Translations under genes and position numbers: made by a program
The notes under the pieces: generated by a model
Database searches by the model: none
What the model saw: only the letters and a program-made list of their open reading frames with translations
What the model was told of the DNA's origin: nothing
From: Bordetella genomosp. 11
GTDB taxonomy: Bacteria > Pseudomonadota > Gammaproteobacteria > Burkholderiales > Burkholderiaceae_B
Assembly (NCBI RefSeq): GCF_002261215.1
Contig: NZ_NEVS01000004.1
Location: forward strand, 1,054,001 to 1,118,000
DNA length: 64,000 nt
Direction: 5' to 3'
Shown here: piece after piece, positions 9,284 through 17,009 of the stretch
Layout: every line of letters starts with the position of its first letter
Numbering within the stretch: the first letter of the stretch is position 1

Positions 9284-10693
9284 ATGAGCAGTTCCAAGCC
9301 TCCGTTGCTGGAGAACGCAACCCGCGACCTGGCGGACTTCGCGGCGTCGATACGCTTTGAAGACTTGCCGCCGGACGTCATCCAGCGTATCAAGACAAGC
9401 GCGCTGGATAGCATCGCCTGCTGCCTGTACGGCGCCACGCTGCCGTGGACCCGCAAAGTGGCCGATATGGTGGAGGAAGAGGGCGCGGCGCCGGTCGCCG
9501 CCATCATGGGCACGGGCCGCCGCTCCTCGGTCGCCAATGCCGTGCTGGTCAATGCCACGGCGGGCCATGCCTTCGAGCTGGACGACATTCACAAGGAATC
9601 CATCCTGCATCCGGGCTCCATTGCCCTGCCGATCGCACTGGCGTACGCGGAACGCGACGGCGGCTGGAGCGGCCGCGACGTTATTGCCGCGATGGCCACC
9701 GGCTACGAGATCGGCATACGGGTGGGCAATGCGGCCACCATGGGGTTGTTCTTCCGGGGCTTCCATCCGCAGGGTTCGTCGGGCGTGTTCGTCGGCGCGG
9801 CCTGCGCCGGGAAGAGCCTGGCCCTGGACGCCGGCCGCATGCGGCATGCGCTGGGCATCGCCGGCTCGCAGGCGGGCGGCCTGATGGCCGCGCAGGAAGG
9901 CGCGATGGTCAAGCGCCTGCACGCCGGACGCGCGGCGCAGAGTGGCGTGTATTCGGCGCAGTTGGCGGCGCGCGACTTCACCGGTATCGGCGACGTGCTG
10001 GAAGCCAGTTATGGCGGCTACCTGGTGGCGTATTCGGATTCGCCCAACGCCGCGCGCCTGACCGACGGCCTGGGGACAATATGGGAGACCGCCAAGGTGG
10101 GATACAAGCCGCACGCCAGCGTGACGAGCATCCATTCGGCCCTGGACGCGCTGGCGCAAATCATGCAGGAAAACCGGCTGGGGCCGGACGATATCGAATC
10201 GCTGGACGTGGGCGTCAGCGAGATGACCTTCGTGCATTGCGCCTGGGACTACAAGGCGCAGGGCGTGACGGCGGCGCAGATGAACCTGTACTACGGGCTG
10301 GCGGTCATCGCCCATGACGGCGTTGCCTTCGTCAGCCAGTACCGGCAGGACCGGCTGAGCGATCCCCGCCTGCTGGACTTCATCCGCCGCGTCCATGCCC
10401 GCTCGGACCCGGAGATCAACGCGATGGGTCCGGCCTTCCGCCATGCCGCTACCGTCACCGCGCGCACGCGCGATGGCCGCAGTTTTACCCTGCGTATCCT
10501 AAACCGCCGCGGCAGCCCGGAAAACCCCCTGCAGCCAGGCGACGTGGAATACAAGTTCCGCAACGTGGTGGAGTCCTGCCTGGCGCCCGCCGATATCGAC
10601 GAGGTGGTGCGCCTGTGCGACACGCTGGAAGCGTTGGAGGATGCGCGCCCGCTGATCGACCTGCTATCCATGCCAGACCGTGCGGCGGAATGA
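9284..10693 (+). CDS. MmgE/PrpD family protein 2
   Basis: A 469-residue MmgE/PrpD protein with ATAGHAFELDDIHKESILHPGSIALPIALA covering residues near 90-120, which contains the conserved Asp and His positions of the family active site. MATGYEIGIRVGNA follows, and in the lid domain YKPHASVTSIHSALDALAQIM. The catalytic type (dehydratase, decarboxylase or epimerase) cannot be told from sequence alone. Preceded by an AGGAG site at 9271-9275 and spaced 18 bp from Bug 2, consistent with one transcript. Confidence 0.9.
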   Translation: MSSSKPPLLENATRDLADFAASIRFEDLPPDVIQRIKTSALDSIACCLYGATLPWTRKVADMVEEEGAAPVAAIMGTGRRSSVANAVLVNATAGHAFELDDIHKESILHPGSIALPIALAYAERDGGWSGRDVIAAMATGYEIGIRVGNAATMGLFFRGFHPQGSSGVFVGAACAGKSLALDAGRMRHALGIAGSQAGGLMAAQEGAMVKRLHAGRAAQSGVYSAQLAARDFTGIGDVLEASYGGYLVAYSDSPNAARLTDGLGTIWETAKVGYKPHASVTSIHSALDALAQIMQENRLGPDDIESLDVGVSEMTFVHCAWDYKAQGVTAAQMNLYYGLAVIAHDGVAFVSQYRQDRLSDPRLLDFIRRVHARSDPEINAMGPAFRHAATVTARTRDGRSFTLRILNRRGSPENPLQPGDVEYKFRNVVESCLAPADIDEVVRLCDTLEALEDARPLIDLLSMPDRAAE

Positions 10694-10763
10694 CCGCGCG
10701 TCGCGCGATACGGATACCGATCTTCAACATAGACCCAATCATCAACGTCTCGACAGGAACATC

Positions 10764-12113
10764 ATGCCCAAGACGCTTTCCGAACAACTCGCCGATCATT
10801 TCGCCGCCTTCGGTGACAAACCGCTGCCAGAAGCCAACCGCAAGGCGATGAAACGGCTGCTGCTGGACTATCTGGGAGTGGCCGTGGCGGGCAGCCAGAC
10901 CGGCAGCGGCGAGGTCGCGCGCCGCTTCGCGCAGTCCAGCGGCGGCCATGCCGAGGCCACCCTGATCGGCGAGGGCACACGGGTGCCGGCGATGCAGGCC
11001 GCCCTGGCCAATGCCATTTCGTCGCACAGCGTCGAGCTCGACGATATCGACGTGCTGGCGCTTTTTCATTTCAGCCCGCCGGTGTATTCCGCCGCGCTGG
11101 CCACCGCCGAGCGGCAGAAGGCGGACGGCAAGGCGCTGCTCGCGGCCCTTGCGGCCGGCTGCGAGATGATGGAGCGCGTCAGCAAGGCGGCCAACAATTC
11201 GCTGCGCAATCGCGGCTATCACACCACGCCCACCTGCGGCATCTTCGGCGCGACGATCGCCTCGGCGCGGCTGCTGGGATTGCAGGCGGAGCAAACCGTA
11301 TCGGCGCTGGGGCTGGCCGGCGCGCAGGCGGGCGGCCTGATGGAGATGTACGGTCCGTCCATGCAGAAGCGCTTCAATCCCGGCCCGGCCTCGCGCAGCG
11401 GCGTGACGGCCGCGCTGATGGCCCAGCTGGGATTCACGGGCGCCGCCACCATCTTCGAAGGCGAGCGCGGGTTCCTGAACGCCTTTACCGACAGCAACGA
11501 TCCTGGCCAGCTTGTGAAGGATCTGGATAAGCCCTATCTGCTGGACATCGAATTCAAGCCGTACTCCTGCGCGCGGCCAATTCACAACGCGATCGACTGC
11601 GCGCTGGATATCCGCCGCAAGCACGCGCCGGAGCCAGGCCGCATCCGGCGCATCCGCATGGCCCGGCATCCTGACTGGGCGCTGTATCACCAGAACGCGC
11701 ATCCCATGACGTACCACGAGGCGCAGGTCAGCTTACCGTATTCGGTGGCGGTGGCGTTGACCGATGGCCAGGCGCTGTTCCCGCAGTACAACAACGCCCG
11801 GCTGCAAGAACCCATCTTGAAGAAGCTTGCGGAGATGGTCGAGATTACGGTCGACGAAAGCCTGCCGCGCGGCGTGTCGTGCCTGATGACCCTGGAGATG
11901 GATGACGGTGCCAGCTGGCGTTCCCAGGTGGATTACCCGAAGGGATCGATTCAGAATCCGATGTCCGACGACGAATTGCGCGCCAAGTTCGACAGCCTGG
12001 CAACGCCCGTGCTGGGTGCGGCCCGCGCCGCCCAGGTAGCCGAACGGGTCGCCGATATCGAGGCGTGCGGCGACGTGGGCGAGCTGATGCGCCTGCTTGC
12101 CCCGGCACGCTGA
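10764..12113 (+). CDS. MmgE/PrpD family protein 3
   Basis: A 449-residue paralogue. The Met at 10764 is chosen because the reading frame upstream of it runs into the previous gene and is basic and low in family character, and CGACAGGA precedes the ATG. Seen are the N-terminal KRLLLDYLGVAVAGS helix, SSHSVELDDIDVLALFHFSPPVYSAALA (active-site half) and EFKPYSCARPIHNAIDCALDI in the lid domain. In the usual family position where proteins 2 and 4 have HPG, this one has HFS, which may mean altered substrate choice (inference). It follows PrpD 2 after a 70-bp gap with no clear terminator. Confidence 0.88.
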   Translation: MPKTLSEQLADHFAAFGDKPLPEANRKAMKRLLLDYLGVAVAGSQTGSGEVARRFAQSSGGHAEATLIGEGTRVPAMQAALANAISSHSVELDDIDVLALFHFSPPVYSAALATAERQKADGKALLAALAAGCEMMERVSKAANNSLRNRGYHTTPTCGIFGATIASARLLGLQAEQTVSALGLAGAQAGGLMEMYGPSMQKRFNPGPASRSGVTAALMAQLGFTGAATIFEGERGFLNAFTDSNDPGQLVKDLDKPYLLDIEFKPYSCARPIHNAIDCALDIRRKHAPEPGRIRRIRMARHPDWALYHQNAHPMTYHEAQVSLPYSVAVALTDGQALFPQYNNARLQEPILKKLAEMVEITVDESLPRGVSCLMTLEMDDGASWRSQVDYPKGSIQNPMSDDELRAKFDSLATPVLGAARAAQVAERVADIEACGDVGELMRLLAPAR

Positions 12114-12160
12114 TCGCGCACGGCGTACGAAACGTACGAAGACAACAAGAACGCCCGCGC

Positions 12161-12186
12161 GTCATCGGCCCGGCAGGGCCGGTGAC
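12161..12186 (+). other. intra-array inverted repeats
   Basis: An 11-bp stem (12161-12171 with 12176-12186, loop GGCA, including two G-T pairs) sits between PrpD 3 and Bug 3, preceded by a separate CGTACG-AAA-CGTACG repeat at 12124-12138. The strong stem has no T-run after it. It could attenuate or stabilise the transcript, or mark the start of an independent unit for Bug 3 and PrpD 4. Confidence 0.4.
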
Positions 12187-12222
12187 GCCGGAACAAGCGA
12201 AGCGCATCCCAAGGAGACTCAC

Positions 12223-13206
12223 ATGCTGAATTTGTCCAAGCCCCTGGCCATCGTGGCCGGCGTCGTGGCCGTGGCCGCCATTCTTCCGGCCGCGGCCGCG
12301 GCGCAGGATGATTACCCCTCGCGGCCGATCCATCTGGTCGTGGGCTTTCCGCCCGGCGGGTCCAACGACATCGTGGCGCGGATACTCGCGCCCAAGTTCA
12401 GCGAATTCATCGGCGCCAGCGTGGTCGTCGAAAACCGGCCCGGCGCCAATGCCATCATCGGCACCGACTACGTGGCGCGGTCGGCCCCTGACGGCTATAC
12501 CATTACGCTGGGCAGTGCGAGTCCGCTGGCGATCAGCCCGCATACGTACAGCAATATGCCCTTCGATCCGCTCAAGGACCTGATAGGCATCACCACGGTG
12601 GCGCAGACACCGGAACTGATCGCGGTCAATCCCAAGGTGCCGGCGAAAACGCTGCCCGAACTGGTCGCGCTGTCCAAAACGCGCGACGTGACGTTCTCGT
12701 CCTCGGGCAACGGCGGCCTGCCGCACCTGGCGATCGAGTCGCTCAAGATCGCCTCGAAGGGCCGCATCGTCCACGTGCCCTACAAGGGGGCGGGTCCCGC
12801 CATCACGGATGCGGTGGGCGGCCACGTGGACGGCATCATCGTCGACCTGCCTGCGCTCTATACGATGGTGAACGAGGGCAAGCTGCGCGCCATCGCCGTG
12901 ACCAATACCCATCGCGCCGACGTCATGAAAGACGTGCCCACCTCGGCCGAGGGCGGCCTGCCCACTGTGCTGGCTTTCAACTGGTTTGCCGTCATGGCGC
13001 CCGCGAAGACGCCCAAGCCGGTGATCGACAAGCTGTACAAGGCGCTGGTGCAGACGGTGCAGGCGCCCGATGTAAAGGCCAGCCTGGCCAAACTCGGCAT
13101 CGAGCCCTTCACCCAAACTTCGCCCGCAGCCTTCGGCGAGTTCATCAAGGCCGAACTGGTGCGCTGGGGCGAGGTGGCGCGCGCGTCCGGCGCGAAGGCC
13201 GATTAG
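12223..13206 (+). CDS. Bug-family (TctC) substrate-binding protein 3
   Basis: A 327-residue Bug protein. The start at 12223 follows AAGGAGACTC and opens a signal peptide (LNLSKPLAIVAGVVAVAAILPAAAAA, cleaved before QDDYP). Mature-domain hallmarks are IHLVVGFPPGGSNDIVAR, VVVENRPGANAIIGT, YTITLGSASPLAISP and IVHVPYKGAGPAITD. It is the third carboxylate binder of the array and is followed by the fourth MmgE/PrpD gene 76 bp downstream. As with the others, no membrane permease accompanies it, so it either uses a TctAB pair encoded elsewhere or acts as a sensor. Confidence 0.93.
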   Translation: MLNLSKPLAIVAGVVAVAAILPAAAAAQDDYPSRPIHLVVGFPPGGSNDIVARILAPKFSEFIGASVVVENRPGANAIIGTDYVARSAPDGYTITLGSASPLAISPHTYSNMPFDPLKDLIGITTVAQTPELIAVNPKVPAKTLPELVALSKTRDVTFSSSGNGGLPHLAIESLKIASKGRIVHVPYKGAGPAITDAVGGHVDGIIVDLPALYTMVNEGKLRAIAVTNTHRADVMKDVPTSAEGGLPTVLAFNWFAVMAPAKTPKPVIDKLYKALVQTVQAPDVKASLAKLGIEPFTQTSPAAFGEFIKAELVRWGEVARASGAKAD

Positions 13207-13282
13207 GGCATCCCCGCGTGGCCCCGCGCGGCGGCGTCCGTGGCCGGGGCACGCAAACACGAACATCGCGACGGAGGACTTC

Positions 13283-14707
13283 ATGGACGACCTGCAATCA
13301 TGGAAAGCGTTGTCGCGCGAGCATCGCGGAATCACGATGGCGCTGGCCGAGTTCATCGCCGGGCTGAAACCGGCGGCGGTTCCTCGGGCGACACGCGAGG
13401 TCCTGCGCAAGGCCGTGGTGGATGGCCTGGGCTGCGGCCTGTACGGTCTGGCCACGCCCTGGGGCCGCATCATGCGCGAGTATGCGCGGGACCGTCAGGG
13501 ACCGGCCGAAGCCGCGCTATGGGGAGGGCAGGCGCGCGTCGGCGTGGGAAATAGCGTGCTTGCGGCCGGTACCGCCATCCACGGGTTCGATTTCGACGAT
13601 CACAGCCGCGCGAAAATCCATCCGGGTGCCGTCGTGCTGCCCGTGGTGCTGGCGCTGGGCGAGCGCGAGCAGGTGGACGGCGCCGTTCTGATGACCGCGA
13701 TGGCGGCCGGCTACGAGACCATGAACCGCGTCAGCCAGGCCGCCAACCCCAGTCGCGCGCGTATGCGCGGCTGGCATCTGACCGGAACGACGGGCACTTT
13801 CGCCGCCGCCGCGGCGGCCAGCGTCATCCTGGGGCTGGATGCGCCCACCACGGCGAGCGCGCTGGGCCTGGCGGGCACGCAGTCGGCTGGCCTATGGGCC
13901 TTCACGGCCGACGGCGGCATGAGCAAGCGCATGCATCCGGGACGTTCCGCCGAAGCCGGCGTGACGGCGGCGCTGCTGGCCGCGCGTGGGTTCGCCGGGC
14001 CGCGTTTCATCCTGGAGGCCGGGGATGGCAGCTTTTTGTTCGGCATGTCAGACGATCCGCGACCCGGCATGATCGTGCGGGAACTGGGGGCGACGTGGCA
14101 TACCGATGCGACCTGCTTCAAGCCGCATGCCTGCTGCGGCAGTAACCACGCCTGCGTGGACGCGGCGCTGGCGCTGGTCCGGGAGCATCGTATCGCCAGC
14201 GACGACATCGAACGGGTCGTGGCCGGAATTGCGTCGGTCGTGAATACCCAGACGGGTTTCGACTATCTCGCCGATTCGGTGCTGAATGCGCAGATGAGCC
14301 TGCGCTACAACATCGCCGTGGCGCTGATGGATGGCCAGGCGTACCTGGAGCAGTTCACGCCCGAACGCATCGTCGAGCCGCGCGTCGTCGCGTTGTCGCG
14401 GCGCGTCGATATCGAGATCGATCCGGAGATCGATCGCGCCTATCCGGAAGTCTACGGCGGGCGCGTTACCGTGGTCGTGCGCGGTGGCCGCAGTTATACG
14501 CGCCGCGTGGATTATTCCCTGGGCATGCCGGAGAATCCGATGCCGCACGCGGAGATCGAGCACAAGTATCTTTCGCTGGCACGGGCGTCGGTGGGCAGCG
14601 AGTCGGCCGGGCGGATACTCGAACTGGCGATCGGGCTTTTCGAGGGGGAGGGGGCCGCGCCGCTGGGCCGTGCCCTGGCCGCGGCCGAACCCGTTATCCA
14701 CCCGTAG
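13283..14707 (+). CDS. MmgE/PrpD family protein 4
   Basis: A 474-residue MmgE/PrpD protein with a GGAGG ribosome site 7 bp ahead of the ATG. Family segments are the VVDGLGCGLYGLATPWG helix, AGTAIHGFDFDDHSRAKIHPGAVVLPVVLALGE over the active-site half, AAGYETMNRVSQAANPS and FKPHACCGSNHACVDAALAL in the lid. It closes the array: the next gene converges on it and the two open frames overlap by 14 bp at their 3' ends (14694-14707), leaving no room for a separate terminator. Confidence 0.9.
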   Translation: MDDLQSWKALSREHRGITMALAEFIAGLKPAAVPRATREVLRKAVVDGLGCGLYGLATPWGRIMREYARDRQGPAEAALWGGQARVGVGNSVLAAGTAIHGFDFDDHSRAKIHPGAVVLPVVLALGEREQVDGAVLMTAMAAGYETMNRVSQAANPSRARMRGWHLTGTTGTFAAAAAASVILGLDAPTTASALGLAGTQSAGLWAFTADGGMSKRMHPGRSAEAGVTAALLAARGFAGPRFILEAGDGSFLFGMSDDPRPGMIVRELGATWHTDATCFKPHACCGSNHACVDAALALVREHRIASDDIERVVAGIASVVNTQTGFDYLADSVLNAQMSLRYNIAVALMDGQAYLEQFTPERIVEPRVVALSRRVDIEIDPEIDRAYPEVYGGRVTVVVRGGRSYTRRVDYSLGMPENPMPHAEIEHKYLSLARASVGSESAGRILELAIGLFEGEGAAPLGRALAAAEPVIHP

Positions 14708-16934
14708 CCGTGTCCCGCGTTTCGTCTGGTGCCATATGCTCGCGGCCGACGACCATGGCATCCGGGATGCGGGTGCCGATATAGAAAATCCTTTCTTCCT
14801 GCCGCTCCAGCGTGCGCATGACGGCGTGCTCGAGCATGGCGCCGTGTATCTTGCCCGCCTGGACGAGGCGCGGGCCCTCGTTCAGCAGAATGTCCTCGAT
14901 GTTGCGGAATTGGCCGGGCGCGGTGGACGTATCGATCGTGTAGATGCAAGGGTCGGGGCGGTCTCGCGCGGATTGCGCCGGGACGACGCGGTTGACGGTC
15001 AAGCACATGACCGGGCCCGTTTCACTGCCGCCGCAGGCCGTCTGGCGGATGATCGCGACCAGGATATCGTCTATCGACGCGTCCGGGCCGATCGCGGATT
15101 GCGGCGTGCCGCGCCGCAGTCCGCCGCTTTCGCTGCGATAGATGCGCATGGGGACCGGCCGCCGGGACGCCGCTTCCAGGGTATGGCGAATCGTGTTCGC
15201 GGTGAAGTTCCGCCGTGCCGGGGCGGTGCGCGCTAGCACTTCGTAGATGCCGTTCATCAATAGCCTGGCGTCGGCCGCGCGCAGCGCGATGCCGGCGTTC
15301 TGCGTGGCGGTTTTCAAGGCCTGCGCTGCCAGCGGCGTGACGCGCGCCGCGCTTTTCAGCAGCCGCGCCGCCGAGAACACGGGCAGGACGAAATCCGCCA
15401 GTTCGCGCGCGCCACCCAGCATCAGCACCCTGACGTGGAACTGCCGCATGATGGACTGCATGCCCACCTTGATCATGGCCTTGACGCCCTGAGAGGCCAC
15501 GGTGCGCATCGAAGCCTGGGCCGCAACGACGCCGGCGCTGCCGCCGCCGGCGGTCAGGGCGATGCCCGCCACCGTGATCGCCAACGCGGCAGCGTCCCAG
15601 GCGACGTCGCCGGCCTGCAACCGGTAGCCCGGATCCCACTTCAGGTTGTGATGCAGCCCATAGAAGGGAATCAGCACGCGCAGCACGCTTTCGGTGCGGG
15701 AAGGAAGATAGTTGTCCGCCTTCCATTGCTCGATCGCGGCGAGGACGGCCTTGCGCCGCTGGGCCACGATATGGCCGCGCAGGAGGATCGGGTCGCACGG
15801 CCTATACGAGACGGTATATTCCTTCCCGGACGATTCCCCGTGGCCTGCAGGCTGTGGCGATCGCAGGCCCAGGCTTTGCAGCAATGCCGTCGCGTTCAGC
15901 CGTCCGGCGCGGTCCACCATGTCGGGCGGCAGCTTTGCCATCCTGCCCGCGGCATCGATATGCAGGAATTCGCCGTCCGGCATTTCCGCAATATAGGATT
16001 CCCCCAAGGACCGGCCCAGCGCGGTAAGTACCCAGCCGGAAGGCAGTAGATGCGCGCCGGCCGGATACGCGGTCAGGCTTGCGATATGCCACATGCGTGC
16101 GGGCCGCTCTTCCAGCCGCAGGCTTGGGATGCCCGCGGCGAGCGCGTCGCCGATGGCGCCCAGCTTGCTGAAATGATCCAGGTGGGTATCCACATAGTCG
16201 GCGAACTGCCGGTAATAGCGGGTGCGAACCTCCGGGGTTTCCAGGAACCGATCGATCAGCCTGTCGAGCGGGACAGGCCCCGGCGCCGGCTGCGTTGCGA
16301 TGGCGATGGACTGGCCGGTGCGGGCGCGCTCCAGCACATATGTCCGCGCGACATCGCGCCGCGTATGAAAGACAGGCGGCTCCGGCGGGTCCAAGGCCAT
16401 CGACCACATATCCAGGTAGGCCTGCAACCGGGTCTCTTCATCCAGCGACGATGGCGCGCCGTTGGCCGCGGCCCAGGCGTCGGCCTCGGCGCGCCACAGC
16501 AATAGCGAGGCCGCCTGCGCGTCGGCGTTCCCGGGGTTCGCCACCGCTTTCTGGTGGACATCGTTGGCCGCGACCAGCAGCACGTCGTCGTCATCGCCCG
16601 CCTCGTCCTGCAGGATGGCGCGTGCCCCGGCGATGCGGGCACCCAGCAGGGAGTCCCGGCCGGGCCTGGCCGTCAGCGCGGGCTCCAGGCAGTGGTCCGA
16701 GGGCGGCGGAGCCGTCGCGGGATCGTCGGTGGGACGGGGCGGCTCTGTCGCGGCGCCGGCCGTCGCCGTGAGGGTCGCCGGCATGGCGTCGCGCCGGTGA
16801 CGCGCCTCGTCGCGGGCGACGCCAGGTCGCGTATCCGCATGTGTGGCAAATGCTAGCGCGGCATCGATGTAAAGGGGCGGCCGCGCGGGGGTGGGGATAG
16901 GGAAGATCGCTGTGTCTTGGGGGCCGCGGTACAT
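14694..16934 (-). CDS. putative ADP-ribosylating toxin with enterotoxin-A-like C-terminal domain
   Basis: A 746-residue protein from the first Met; another Met at 16784 (residue 51) could be the true start, as neither has a strong ribosome site. Residues 51-90 are Pro/Ala/Asp-rich. Residues 90-440 match no family I know. Residues about 443-475 are a hydrophobic Ala/Gly segment after LIPFYGLHHN, of the sort found in large bacterial toxins. Residues 596-735 read like the A subunit of heat-labile/cholera enterotoxin: RIYRSES with Arg600 (LT RLYRADS, Arg7), a TVN stretch at 646-648 where LT has STS, IYTIDTSTAPGQFRNIEDIL (LT IYVIATAPNMFNVNDVL), and RQEER...IP with Gln712/Glu714 (LT EQEV...IP, Glu110/Glu112). 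No signal peptide and no B subunit are evident. The fold assignment rests on recalled family sequences; target and secretion route are unknown. Confidence 0.6.
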   Translation of the reverse strand: MYRGPQDTAIFPIPTPARPPLYIDAALAFATHADTRPGVARDEARHRRDAMPATLTATAGAATEPPRPTDDPATAPPPSDHCLEPALTARPGRDSLLGARIAGARAILQDEAGDDDDVLLVAANDVHQKAVANPGNADAQAASLLLWRAEADAWAAANGAPSSLDEETRLQAYLDMWSMALDPPEPPVFHTRRDVARTYVLERARTGQSIAIATQPAPGPVPLDRLIDRFLETPEVRTRYYRQFADYVDTHLDHFSKLGAIGDALAAGIPSLRLEERPARMWHIASLTAYPAGAHLLPSGWVLTALGRSLGESYIAEMPDGEFLHIDAAGRMAKLPPDMVDRAGRLNATALLQSLGLRSPQPAGHGESSGKEYTVSYRPCDPILLRGHIVAQRRKAVLAAIEQWKADNYLPSRTESVLRVLIPFYGLHHNLKWDPGYRLQAGDVAWDAAALAITVAGIALTAGGGSAGVVAAQASMRTVASQGVKAMIKVGMQSIMRQFHVRVLMLGGARELADFVLPVFSAARLLKSAARVTPLAAQALKTATQNAGIALRAADARLLMNGIYEVLARTAPARRNFTANTIRHTLEAASRRPVPMRIYRSESGGLRRGTPQSAIGPDASIDDILVAIIRQTACGGSETGPVMCLTVNRVVPAQSARDRPDPCIYTIDTSTAPGQFRNIEDILLNEGPRLVQAGKIHGAMLEHAVMRTLERQEERIFYIGTRIPDAMVVGREHMAPDETRDTATGG

Positions 16935-17009
16935 GCCGCGCCCGTTGGCGAGAAGAGTGTCATCGTGTCCGGGAAAGCGCCGCGCTGCTGTTCCCGGGCG
17001 TGGCGTGGG

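Noticed and set aside
14694..16934. A complete AB5 toxin operon
   Set aside because: No gene for a small secreted B subunit lies on either side; the flanking genes are a PrpD protein and a P-type ATPase.
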